Made by a program: the position numbers and the translations under genes. The notes under the pieces are model-generated. The model had not been told where the DNA came from and searched no databases. It worked only from the letters and a program-made list of their open reading frames with translations. Positions 26,310 to 33,926 of a DNA stretch of 56,694 nucleotides are shown here, one piece after another. The first letter of the stretch is position 1, and every line of letters begins with the position of its first letter. Source of the DNA: Robiginitomaculum sp. (GTDB taxonomy: Bacteria > Pseudomonadota > Alphaproteobacteria > Caulobacterales > Maricaulaceae); NCBI GenBank assembly GCA_002733905.1, contig NVXK01000008.1:106358-163051 (forward strand). The letters run 5' to 3'.

Positions 26310-26348
26310 AAAAAAACCGCTAAAAACAATGTCTTTAGCGGGTTTTTT
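26310..26348. terminator. Bidirectional Rho-independent terminator
   Basis: CCGCTAAA (26317-26324) pairs with TTTAGCGG (26334-26341) around 9 bases. A run of A lies before it and a run of T after it, so it can end transcription of both the acyl-activating enzyme (plus) and the peroxiredoxin (minus). Confidence 0.9.
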
Positions 26349-26362
26349 ATAGTGTGTTTAAA

Positions 26363-26887
26363 CTATTTGCTTTTGAGATAGTTTAGCATTGTGTCTGCGT
26401 CTGAAACTTCAAACGGATCTGATTCCGCATTGTCTTGGAAGCCTTCTTCAGAAAACATTTTTGTAATCTTTTTGTCTTCAACCAACATTGAATAACGCCA
26501 TGAACGCATGCCAAAGCCAATATTGCTTTTATCAACAAGCGCGCCCATTTGGCGTGTAAATATGCCTGCGCCATCTGGAATCAAGAATACGTTTTTCGCG
26601 CCTTGATGAATGCCCCATTGGTACATAACAAATGCATCATTAACCGAAATACAAGCGATTGTATCGACGCCTTGATCTTTGAATTCTTGGTAAAGCTCTT
26701 CATAACGTGGAAGATGTGAAGCAGAACATGTTGGCGTGAACGCACCTGGAAGTGAGAATACAACAACTTTTTTGCCTTTGAAAATATCATCAGAAGATAC
26801 GTCTAACCATTTAAATGGATTGTCACCACCGATAGATTCGTCGCGTACGCGCGTTTTAAAAACAACATTAGGTACATGTGTAGGCAT
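26363..26887 (-). CDS. Peroxiredoxin, type II/Prx5 family
   Basis: 174 residues. The peroxidatic Cys54 is in [16 protein letters not shown] and a second cysteine, Cys79, lies 25 residues on, the spacing seen in type II peroxiredoxins such as poplar PrxIIB. It reduces H2O2 and organic peroxides using glutathione/glutaredoxin or thioredoxin; which one cannot be read. AGGAG precedes the ATG. A perfect palindrome matching the alphaproteobacterial iron control element lies 25 bases upstream, suggesting regulation by an Irr/Fur-family protein. A LysR gene lies directly upstream on the same strand. Confidence 0.92.
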   Translation of the reverse strand: MPTHVPNVVFKTRVRDESIGGDNPFKWLDVSSDDIFKGKKVVVFSLPGAFTPTCSASHLPRYEELYQEFKDQGVDTIACISVNDAFVMYQWGIHQGAKNVFLIPDGAGIFTRQMGALVDKSNIGFGMRSWRYSMLVEDKKITKMFSEEGFQDNAESDPFEVSDADTMLNYLKSK

Positions 26888-26911
26888 AATTAGCTCCTGA
26901 TTACATATGGG

Positions 26912-26926
26912 TTAGAATGATTCTAA
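26912..26926. promoter_or_regulatory. Perfect 7-1-7 palindrome, iron-control-element-like operator
   Basis: TTAGAATGATTCTAA is an exact palindrome around one G. Its core TTAGAA-N3-TTCTAA matches the iron control element bound by Irr in alphaproteobacteria (consensus as I recall it: TTTAGAA-N3-TTCTAAA). It lies 25-39 bases before the peroxiredoxin ATG. A further TTAGAA half-site is at 26934-26939. A Fur- or PerR-type protein could also bind it. Confidence 0.65.
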
Positions 26927-27030
26927 AAATAGATTAGAAAACCTAAATTCTGAATACAAGAGTTTTCGAAATAATAATAGATGGGAGTGACGACATGTGC
27001 ACAAAAAAATACATTTGCTTGGGTGGTTGC

Positions 27031-27900
27031 TTAAAAGTTCTCTAGGTTTTTTGAAAAATAGGTCAACAATTTCCGTATTAATGGCGTGGAGGTTGATGCC
27101 CATTTGGCTTTAAAGGCAATTGTTATGGGTTTGCCGGCTTTCATGATTGTCTGTGTCTGTGTATTTGGATGAACTTTACTATGTGGTAAGACAGCTAGGC
27201 CAAAGCCATTTTGCGCCCATTCTGCGAGGACTTGGTAGCTGAGGGCTTTCCCTTCATACTCATTGATAGATTTAGTATGCGTCCTAAACAATGTTCGGGT
27301 GATGGAGGCCAGACCGCATGTATCTGGAACCATAACAAATGTTTCCTCTCGTAAATCTTCAAAATTGACGCTATCAATCGCTTTGTTTTGTGCACTGACC
27401 AGTAATAAATTTTCTTGGTATAAAGGCATTTCATTGGGACGTGTCATTGTTTCGATTGCGGGAATGAGAATAATATCTAAGGTTTCATGTTTGAGGTTGT
27501 TTTCGAGAACACTCAAATTATCTTCAACAAAAATGATTTTTACATTTGAGTTCTCATTTTGGAAAAATGTAGAAATTTCGATGATTTTCTTACTGTTCAC
27601 TAAAGGTGAAAAACCGATTTTAATCGTGACATTTTGTGAAGAGGTATTTTTGTTTGCCATCGATGTTATTTGTGATTGCAGTGCAATTATTTCGAGAATT
27701 TTGGGTAACAGGTCGCGCCCGAATTGCGTTAACTCGACCGATCTCGTTGTACGTTGGAAAATCTTGTTCTTTATTTCCTGTTCAAATTTCGAAATGGCGT
27801 TTGAGAGGGTCGGCTGCGTAACATTGCATTGTTTGGCCGCAAGACTAAAAGAATTAAGCTCCGAAATGGCTTTAATGAAGTGCAGTTGAGAAAAGTTCAT
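27031..27900 (-). CDS. LysR-family transcriptional regulator
   Basis: About 289 residues. The N-terminal winged helix-turn-helix (AAKQCNVTQPTLSNAISKFEQEI) is followed by the LysR substrate-binding domain; the length is standard. One cysteine, in VPDTCGLASITRTLF, sits roughly where OxyR has its reactive Cys199, but no partner like Cys208 is visible, so redox sensing is only a possibility. It is divergent from the small lipoprotein gene at 28011, and inverted repeats in the spacer look like a LysR operator. The peroxiredoxin gene follows 143 bases downstream on the same strand. The ATG at 27900 is used; a TTG at 27918 is possible. Confidence 0.85.
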   Translation of the reverse strand: MNFSQLHFIKAISELNSFSLAAKQCNVTQPTLSNAISKFEQEIKNKIFQRTTRSVELTQFGRDLLPKILEIIALQSQITSMANKNTSSQNVTIKIGFSPLVNSKKIIEISTFFQNENSNVKIIFVEDNLSVLENNLKHETLDIILIPAIETMTRPNEMPLYQENLLLVSAQNKAIDSVNFEDLREETFVMVPDTCGLASITRTLFRTHTKSINEYEGKALSYQVLAEWAQNGFGLAVLPHSKVHPNTQTQTIMKAGKPITIAFKAKWASTSTPLIRKLLTYFSKNLENF

Positions 27901-27920
27901 AATGTTATTTATTTCCAATT

Positions 27921-27962
27921 TCTATAAATGATATTTTTTAAAGTGATTTTTTATAGATATCA
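27921..27962. promoter_or_regulatory. Candidate LysR operator in the divergent spacer
   Basis: TCTATAAA (27921-27928) is the exact inverted repeat of TTTATAGA (27950-27957). A second, interleaved pair is TGATAT (27929-27934) and ATATCA (27957-27962). AT-rich dyads between a LysR gene and its divergent neighbour are typical binding sites for the regulator. The chance of AT-rich coincidence is not negligible. Confidence 0.4.
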
Positions 27963-28010
27963 AGAAGGTTTATGATGCATCTCACTCATATATTGATAGG
28001 AGAATGAGGA

Positions 28011-28418
28011 ATGAGAAAATTAGGATTAGCTGCGATTATTGGCGCAGTATTGGTGGTGTCAGCATGCAGTATTGGTGCATCACAGGCGATCACAAATGAC
28101 AAAACACACACTGTGAATATGGTAATGGACACACACGTATATTTAGAGATTACTTTGGAAGTCGACGCCGAGAATAGGGGGGCTGCAGTCGGTGTATACA
28201 ATAAATACAAGCAATTGTTTTTGACACAAGTAAAGGGTGCGACTTTGAAATCCTTATTGGTTCGTGATGAAGATGTCCAAGTATTGCACGGGTTTCGCTC
28301 TATGGAGGATGCAAATGCATATTTAAAGAGTGATCTGTTTAATAAGGATGTCGTGAGGGAGTTAGCGCCATTGTTAGCGTCTAAACCTCGGATACATATC
28401 TACAAAATACTCTCGTGA
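28011..28418 (+). CDS. Small lipoprotein, possible dimeric alpha-beta barrel domain
   Basis: 135 residues. A lipoprotein signal ends VVSAC (cysteine at about 19). The remainder (about 45-135) has alternating strands and helices; the segment VQVLHGFRSMEDANAYLKSDLF recalls dimeric alpha-beta barrel proteins such as antibiotic-biosynthesis monooxygenase-like domains. That reading is tentative. GGAGAATGAGG precedes the ATG. The gene is divergent from the LysR regulator, which makes it the most likely target of that regulator. Confidence 0.6.
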   Translation: MRKLGLAAIIGAVLVVSACSIGASQAITNDKTHTVNMVMDTHVYLEITLEVDAENRGAAVGVYNKYKQLFLTQVKGATLKSLLVRDEDVQVLHGFRSMEDANAYLKSDLFNKDVVRELAPLLASKPRIHIYKILS

Positions 28419-28491
28419 AATGTCGTGGGGGCCTGTTAATAATTGCCGTTATGAACTCACCCCAGCTAATTGATTGTAAAGGAGTTTTACA

Positions 28492-29178
28492 TTGAAAGTG
28501 AATGCTGATTTTGATCAACGTGTCGTTATGACCCCCGCTGATTATGAGTGGGTAAAATCGCCTATGGTTGGTGTCGAGCGTATGATGTTAGACCGTATAG
28601 GAGGCGAAATTGCACGCGCAACCACAATCGTGAGGTTCGCTCCAAATAGTGAGTTCTCAGAACATACTCATGACGGCGGAGAAGAATTTTTTGTTCTTGA
28701 AGGGGTTTTTAGCGACGAATATCGTGACTACCCCGCGGGCACTTATGTTCGAAACCCCATAGGCACTCACCATACACCAAAAATTGGTTCTGATGGCGCA
28801 ATGATTTTCGTTAAATTGCATCAGTTTAACCAGAACGATAGAGCGTGTGTGAATATCAATACGCGGCAGTCAGAATGGCGGCAGGGGGTTATTTCTGGTT
28901 TAACCGTGATGCCTTTACACGAGTTTGGACACGAGTTCGGACACGAATTTGGAACAGAGCATACGGCTTTGGTGAAATGGGCGCCACATACTATTTTTAC
29001 GCCACACCGTCATTGGGGCGGGGAAGAGATATTTGTATTAGAAGGCACGTTTTACGATGAACATGGCACTTATCCAAAAGGCAGTTGGATTAGGAGCCCG
29101 CATCTCAGCACCCATCATCCATATACGAAAGATGATGGTGCGACTATTTTTGTGAAGACAGGGCATTTAGATATGTGA
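28492..29178 (+). CDS. Bicupin protein, ChrR-cupin-like
   Basis: 228 residues with two cupin domains. The first (about 35-115) carries SEHTHDGGEEFFVLEG, the second (about 160-225) TPHRHWGGEEIFVLEGTF; both have the His-x-His...Glu metal-binding pattern and share Gly-x-Tyr/Trp-x-R-x-P after it. This matches the ChrR-type anti-sigma cupin domain, but the zinc-finger part of ChrR is absent, so it is probably a metal-binding enzyme or sensor. Between the domains lies HEFG repeated three times. The start is a TTG with AAGGAG seven bases upstream. It is in the LysR/lipoprotein neighbourhood but 73 bases apart. Confidence 0.8.
   Translation: MKVNADFDQRVVMTPADYEWVKSPMVGVERMMLDRIGGEIARATTIVRFAPNSEFSEHTHDGGEEFFVLEGVFSDEYRDYPAGTYVRNPIGTHHTPKIGSDGAMIFVKLHQFNQNDRACVNINTRQSEWRQGVISGLTVMPLHEFGHEFGHEFGTEHTALVKWAPHTIFTPHRHWGGEEIFVLEGTFYDEHGTYPKGSWIRSPHLSTHHPYTKDDGATIFVKTGHLDM
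28918..28953 (+). repeat. 12-bp tandem repeat (3 copies) encoding HEFG
   Basis: CACGAGTTTGGA, CACGAGTTCGGA and CACGAATTTGGA lie in tandem and encode His-Glu-Phe-Gly three times in the linker between the two cupin domains. The differences between copies are synonymous. Confidence 0.9.
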
Positions 29179-29247
29179 TGGAACTCACATTGATTCTAAA
29201 ATGTTGCCACTTTGTATAGGTTCTTTACGCTCTGTTTGTGTTTTGCT

Positions 29248-29293
29248 GCTAGTGATAACGCCAAATATGGCCATAACAATCTGGGACACTAGC
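29248..29293. repeat. Nested inverted repeat upstream of the carbonic anhydrase gene
   Basis: GCTAGTG (29248-29254) pairs with CACTAGC (29287-29293), and inside lies GCCA-AATA-TGGC (29260-29271). It may form a structured leader or a protein-binding site, 40 bases before the gene. Function unknown. Confidence 0.4.
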
Positions 29294-29333
29294 TTGATTT
29301 TGGTGAAAAGACCAACTTTGAGAGGCCCACCCC

Positions 29334-30197
29334 ATGAATAAATCTTATTCGAAATTAAAAACATTACTATTCTCTGTTAGCCTGACCTTGATATTCGTGA
29401 ACCAATTTTCTCTGGCAAGCGCGCACAGTTCGCCTAAGAAATCTGAACATGCAGAGCCAATGGATCATGGCCATGCCAAGAAAATGTCGCATGCGAAACC
29501 TGCAAAATCTTCATCACATGCAAAGCCGCATTGGGAATATTCTGGCGCGCATGGGCCGCAACAATGGTCGCATTTATCAAATAAATTTCGCATGTGTGCG
29601 AGTGGTCGTCTTCAATCTCCGTTTAATATCCATGCTGATATTTCCGCTGAACTTCCCGAGTTAGATTTAGATTATCATGCTGTACCCCTCAGGGTCATTA
29701 ATAATGGCCACACAATTCAGGTCGATCAAGCGGGCGCGGGTCGATTAAATGTTGGCGGAAAATCTTATGAGTTGTTGCAATTTCATTTCCATTCAACCAG
29801 TGAATATACAATAAATGGCGAGCGGTATCCGTTAGAGCTTCACCTTGTACATGCCTCTGAATCTGGGGATCTGGCTGTTGTTGGGGTGATGTTTAAAGAG
29901 GGTGCTGAAAACGCCGAGCTTGCTAATATTTGGGCGCATATGCCGTCACGTAAAGGCACGAATCAAGTTGCAGGGCGTCTTGCGGATGTAAATAATCTTT
30001 TGCCGCGTGATAAACGGTATTACCGCTTTATGGGGTCTCTGACGACACCGCCGTGCTCTGAGGGTGTGAACTGGCACATGATGCAAACCCCGATTACCGT
30101 ATCAGCCGCGCAAATCGCGCGTTTTAAAGCAATCTATCCAATGAATGCCCGCCCTCTACAACACAAGAATGCGCGTTTGGTTGTGATGGGTAAATAG
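29334..30197 (+). CDS. Alpha-class carbonic anhydrase, periplasmic
   Basis: 287 residues. A signal peptide (about 8-30, ending ASA) is followed by a His/Lys-rich linker (31-66) and the alpha-carbonic anhydrase domain. Zinc ligands His151, His153 (LLQFHFHSTSEY) and His170 (LELHLVHA) are present, as is the SLTTPPCSEGVNWHMM loop with the catalytic threonine. Cys88 and the Cys of TPPCSEG would form the usual disulfide. It hydrates CO2 to bicarbonate outside the inner membrane. The linker with repeated HAK/SHAKP may bind metal ions. It converges with the vWA gene, with only five bases between the stops. Confidence 0.93.
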   Translation: MNKSYSKLKTLLFSVSLTLIFVNQFSLASAHSSPKKSEHAEPMDHGHAKKMSHAKPAKSSSHAKPHWEYSGAHGPQQWSHLSNKFRMCASGRLQSPFNIHADISAELPELDLDYHAVPLRVINNGHTIQVDQAGAGRLNVGGKSYELLQFHFHSTSEYTINGERYPLELHLVHASESGDLAVVGVMFKEGAENAELANIWAHMPSRKGTNQVAGRLADVNNLLPRDKRYYRFMGSLTTPPCSEGVNWHMMQTPITVSAAQIARFKAIYPMNARPLQHKNARLVVMGK

Positions 30198-30202
30198 GAA
30201 GT

Positions 30203-31390
30203 CTATCTCGCGAGTTCTTTCATCGCGCTTTCAATACCTGAAAGTGTCATGGGGAACATGCGGTCTTCGCCGATAATCTCGAGGATCATTTGGGTCGACT
30301 GGGAGTGTTTCCAATAGCGCTTATCAATCGGGTTTATCCAGATCAGATGAGGGTAAATATCAACGAAACGTTGGAGCCATATTGCACCTGATTCTTCGTT
30401 CCAATGCTCGATAGAGCCGCCTTTCATAGCGACTTCATAAGGAGACATAGCAGCGTCGCCAACAAAGACAACGCGGTAGTCACTTGGGAATTTATGGAGG
30501 ATATCCCATGTCGGTGTGACTTCGCGCATTCTGCGAATATTGTCTTTCCAAACATTCTCATAAATACAGTTGTGAAAATAAAAACTTTCAAGTCGTTTAA
30601 ACTCGCTACGTGCCGCAGAGAAAAGTTCTTCGGCTTGTAAAATATGGGCGTCCATCGAGCCACCAATATCAAAAAATGTGAGAACTTTGATCGCATTTCG
30701 TTTTTCGGCACGCATTTTAATGTCGAGATAGCCTTGGCGTGCCGTCGCCGAAATCGTACCGTCGACATCTAGTTCGTCGGCCGCGCCTTCACGGGCGAAC
30801 TTTCTAAGGCGGCGCAGGGCGACTTTAATATTGCGGGTGCCGAGTTCTTTGTCACCGTCCAGATTGCGAAATTGGCGTTTGTCCCAAACTTTGACAGCGC
30901 GTCCATGTCGGCCCGTGTCTTGGCCAATGCGCACGCCTTCTGGGTTATATCCATAGGCACCGAACGGCGATGTTCCTTCGGTTCCAACCCATTTACTGCC
31001 GCCTTGATGACGTTTTTCTTGTTCTTCGAGGCGTTTTTTGAGGGTTTCCATAAGTTCATCAAAACCACCCATGGCTTCGATTTTGGCCATTTCTTCTTCC
31101 GACAGATATTTTTCGCCCATTTTGCGGAGCCAGTCTTCGGGAATGGCGTGTTCATCTTCGCCGAAAAGATCATTGATATAATCCATGCCGCGAAATACAT
31201 GGGCAAAGACTTGATCGAATTTGTCGAGATTGCGTTCGTCTTTTACAAGTGCCGCGCGCGAGACATAGTAAAATCCGTCTACGCTCTCGCCAGCGACATT
31301 CTTGTCGAGGGCTTCGAGAAGCGTAAGGTATTCGCGAATACTAACCGGTATTTTAGCCGCGCGGAGCTGTGAAAAGAAATCATGAAACAT
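30203..31390 (-). CDS. vWA-domain protein, CoxE-like (COG3825-type)
   Basis: 395 residues. The N-terminal half is helical, with the conserved opening FFSQLRAAKIPVSIREYLTLLEAL; the C-terminal half is a von Willebrand A domain whose metal site reads FFDIGGSMD (about 239-247), a variant with Gly in place of the first Ser of DxSxS. This variant is typical of the uncharacterised alphaproteobacterial CoxE-like group. Relatives often work with MoxR-type AAA ATPases, but none is encoded here. It is predicted to be cytoplasmic, with no signal peptide. The ATG lacks a clear Shine-Dalgarno and is preceded by an inverted repeat. Confidence 0.85.
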   Translation of the reverse strand: MFHDFFSQLRAAKIPVSIREYLTLLEALDKNVAGESVDGFYYVSRAALVKDERNLDKFDQVFAHVFRGMDYINDLFGEDEHAIPEDWLRKMGEKYLSEEEMAKIEAMGGFDELMETLKKRLEEQEKRHQGGSKWVGTEGTSPFGAYGYNPEGVRIGQDTGRHGRAVKVWDKRQFRNLDGDKELGTRNIKVALRRLRKFAREGAADELDVDGTISATARQGYLDIKMRAEKRNAIKVLTFFDIGGSMDAHILQAEELFSAARSEFKRLESFYFHNCIYENVWKDNIRRMREVTPTWDILHKFPSDYRVVFVGDAAMSPYEVAMKGGSIEHWNEESGAIWLQRFVDIYPHLIWINPIDKRYWKHSQSTQMILEIIGEDRMFPMTLSGIESAMKELAR

Positions 31391-31399
31391 AGGGCAAGG

Positions 31400-31449
31400 T
31401 TAGGGCAGGCACCGAAGGATCACAAGGCATGTTCCGTGCTCTGCCCTAA
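31400..31449. repeat. Long inverted repeat between the Kazal-type gene and the vWA gene
   Basis: TTAGGGCAG + GCAC (31400-31412) pairs with GTGC-T-CTGCCCTAA (31436-31449), giving 13 pairs with one bulged T around a 23-base loop. No T-run follows on the minus strand. It could stabilise the end of the upstream mRNA or affect translation of the vWA gene, whose ATG is ten bases away. Confidence 0.55.
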
Positions 31450-31473
31450 ATATCTGTTATACACTTTCGCAGG

Positions 31474-31821
31474 TTAGTTTCGGCACTGACCTGCATGCAC
31501 AATACTTATGCCTGCGCCTGCGGCGGTACACGCATTTGAATATGTTTTGCCGTTACAACCACAAACGGGCGTGTAGTCGGATGTACACATTTGAGGGCGT
31601 GGGGAACATGTTCCCATTTGATCTGCTGCGCCGCATTGCGCCTGTTGTGTATAGGCGCAATACTCATTCGGATTGGAACATCTAGACCCCGTCATGCCGC
31701 CGCAGCTCTCACCGTATTGTGGGGATTGTTCTGGAAACCCTGGAGGCGGCGTCGATACTTGTGGCGCACTGTAACATGCCGTGAGTAAAAGGAGAGAGAG
31801 TGTAAATATAAAAATACGCAT
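31474..31821 (-). CDS. Lipoprotein with Kazal-type protease-inhibitor domain
   Basis: 115 residues. A lipoprotein signal ends LLTAC (cysteine at 16). A Cys-rich middle part (about 40-72) is followed by a Kazal motif in the last 40 residues: C..DYTPVCGCNGKTYSNAC...C, with the VCGxxGxTYxNxC core of Kazal inhibitors and follistatin-like modules. Such domains block serine proteases outside the cell. The protein is probably held on the membrane surface by lipid. Bacterial Kazal proteins are few and rarely studied. The target is unknown. Confidence 0.8.
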   Translation of the reverse strand: MRIFIFTLSLLLLTACYSAPQVSTPPPGFPEQSPQYGESCGGMTGSRCSNPNEYCAYTQQAQCGAADQMGTCSPRPQMCTSDYTPVCGCNGKTYSNACTAAGAGISIVHAGQCRN

Positions 31822-31846
31822 GATTATGTCCTTTATGATTTTGGAA

Positions 31847-32575
31847 TTAGCCTGTTCTTACATCTGTTTCCAATTGTGCCGCTAGCTCTGGATCTAGATT
31901 AAGTGCCATTGCTAACTCATCTAGGTAATGACGTTCTTTTTCATTGAGGCCATTGGCAATGCGACAAGATACGGCATAAATCTCACGGGCGGATTGTTCT
32001 CCCGTTGCAAGTTCGGCAATGCGTTTCGGACTTTCAGGAGAACTGAGTGCGAGTTTTAATACGTCGACGCCTTGGTCGTCATGTGCGTTAATAAGGGCAA
32101 GCTCATCGTCGCCAATTCCGCCATCAGCTTTGGCGGCGGCGATCATCGCGCGCAAGAGAACTTCTGATCTGGCTTCGGCTCGTGGGCCTTTAAGAAGGCC
32201 GATAATGTCTTGTGCATTTTTAGGCATTGTGCCGCCATTGTCTTTATAGGCTTTCCACGCGAGTGCGCCGAGGCCAGCAAGGCCACCAATCGTCGCCATT
32301 TTACGACCAGAACGGGACGAGAGTAAAAGCGCGAGTGCTCCAGCGGCCGCGCCTGCGCCAACACCTTTGCGAAGAGCGAGGCGGCTAGATTCTGTGTCTT
32401 CAATGCCGAGTTTGTCAACGAGATAGTCTTCGCCTTTCGCAGCAATGATTTTAGATTTTGCAGTTATGTCTTTGGTGTATTTACCCGTTTTCTCATTGGC
32501 TTGGGCTGCAAGCTCTTTTCCTGATTGGAGAAGTTCGTCGAGAAAGTTTTGGATATTGATGTTCGTATTTGCCAT
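31847..32575 (-). CDS. DUF533/TerB-like family protein
   Basis: 242 residues from the ATG at 32575, which follows GGGGAC; an upstream start at 32611 is rejected. The N-terminal third is charged and helical, followed by a Gly/Ala-rich hydrophobic stretch (GAGAAAGALALLLSSRSGRKMATIGGLAGLGALAW) and a helical acidic domain similar to TerB (RAMIAAAKADGGIGDDELALI). This arrangement is that of the DUF533 (YebE-like) inner-membrane proteins. The function is unknown; the TerB-like domain may bind metal. Confidence 0.78.
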   Translation of the reverse strand: MANTNINIQNFLDELLQSGKELAAQANEKTGKYTKDITAKSKIIAAKGEDYLVDKLGIEDTESSRLALRKGVGAGAAAGALALLLSSRSGRKMATIGGLAGLGALAWKAYKDNGGTMPKNAQDIIGLLKGPRAEARSEVLLRAMIAAAKADGGIGDDELALINAHDDQGVDVLKLALSSPESPKRIAELATGEQSAREIYAVSCRIANGLNEKERHYLDELAMALNLDPELAAQLETDVRTG

Positions 32576-32639
32576 GATTGTCCCCATATTTACATGGGTA
32601 AATACTAGCATGCTTATAGAGATTTAAAAAGTTGAAAAC

Positions 32640-33926
32640 TCAGCGTTTGGGTTTTGCGCCCCAATCTTTACCTTTAGCTTTCCAGTTTTTGTTCTTTTGT
32701 GGGCTATAGGATGTTTTTGACGCGCGTGCGCTATTTTTGTTGTCATCATATCTTGGTTTTGCTGTAGTGGGTTTAGCTGTTTTGGGTTTCGCGTCTTTGC
32801 TGTCGCCGTCCCGAATATAAACCCGTTTGCAACGCTGACCAAGATTGGTCAGAATTTCGTAGTTTAACCTGTTGGTTTGTTGGGCTTGTTTGTCTAGGTT
32901 CGCGCCGTAAAATACAGCCTTTTCCCCAGGCTGGATGAATTTATCAACGTCTGTAATGTCGAGGATTGTATAGTCCATGCTAATGCGGCCAATAACGGGG
33001 ACGTTGTTTTTACCAAGACGGGCAAAGGAGATGATATTATTGTCACTGCCGCTCATGGAGACAGGCAGGCCATCTGCATAGCCTGCGCTGACAATAGCTA
33101 TTTTCATGTCTTTTGGGGCGGTAAACGTGGCGTCATAGCCAATCGTATCGCCTTTTTTAACGTTTTTAATTTGAAGAACTGGCGCGTGTAGCTCGACCAC
33201 ATGGCGAGGTTTTTCGAGTGGGTTATCTGTTGTCACACCGCCGTAAAGACCAATACCCGGCCTGACCAGTTTAAAGTGATAAGGCTTGCCGAGGTAAATG
33301 CCGCCAGTATTGGCGAGGCTAAGATTGACCATAGGCATACGCGCTGCAATACGTCTGAATGCGTCCAATTGTTCTTTGTTCTTGGGATGATCCGATGTTG
33401 ATGAACAGGCGAGATGGGACATGACAAGATCAACATTAAGAGCTTCGAGCAGTTCTTTATCTTCTGCAAACACGCTTGCCTCTGATTCTGGAATGCCGAG
33501 GCGGTTGAGGCCTGTGTCAAAATGTAGGGCGACGCGCGGTGCACGTATAACGCCTTCAATTGTCTGTACCCAATCACGGGCTTGCGAGAGTGAATTAATG
33601 ACGGGTTTTAGGGTGTTGCCAAACAAGACGGCGCTGTCTTGCGGAGCAGGCCCACTAAAGACATAAATCGTGGGTTGATTGCCAATAGATTGGCGTAAAA
33701 GTTTGCCTTCGCCTGCATGGGCAACGAAAAATGTACGGCAACCTGCACCGTAAAGTGTGCGGCCGATTTGCTGTAGTCCAAGGCCGTAGCCATCAGCCTT
33801 GACGCTTGCGCCAATCCTTGCTGTCCCAACCATATTGGCGAGAGCTTTGTAATTATCGGCAATGGCGGTTAAGTTGATGGTGAGGACGGGACGGGACGAA
33901 TAAGATCGTTTATCGGAATCGCGCAT
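32640..33926 (-). CDS. alr: Alanine racemase with basic C-terminal tail
   Basis: 428 residues. It interconverts L- and D-alanine for peptidoglycan. The PLP lysine is Lys43 in SVKADGYGLGL; the second active-site tyrosine region GYDATFTAP and the VGRISMD-type segment (VIGRISMDYTILDIT) are present. The catalytic domains end near residue 375 with QRCKRVYIRDG. A further 50-odd residues are lysine-rich and repetitive (TAKPT, TAKPK, DAKPK), unusual for Alr, and could bind nucleic acid or the cell wall. The ATG overlaps the dnaB stop by one base, so the two are co-translated. Confidence 0.93.
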   Translation of the reverse strand: MRDSDKRSYSSRPVLTINLTAIADNYKALANMVGTARIGASVKADGYGLGLQQIGRTLYGAGCRTFFVAHAGEGKLLRQSIGNQPTIYVFSGPAPQDSAVLFGNTLKPVINSLSQARDWVQTIEGVIRAPRVALHFDTGLNRLGIPESEASVFAEDKELLEALNVDLVMSHLACSSTSDHPKNKEQLDAFRRIAARMPMVNLSLANTGGIYLGKPYHFKLVRPGIGLYGGVTTDNPLEKPRHVVELHAPVLQIKNVKKGDTIGYDATFTAPKDMKIAIVSAGYADGLPVSMSGSDNNIISFARLGKNNVPVIGRISMDYTILDITDVDKFIQPGEKAVFYGANLDKQAQQTNRLNYEILTNLGQRCKRVYIRDGDSKDAKPKTAKPTTAKPRYDDNKNSARASKTSYSPQKNKNWKAKGKDWGAKPKR

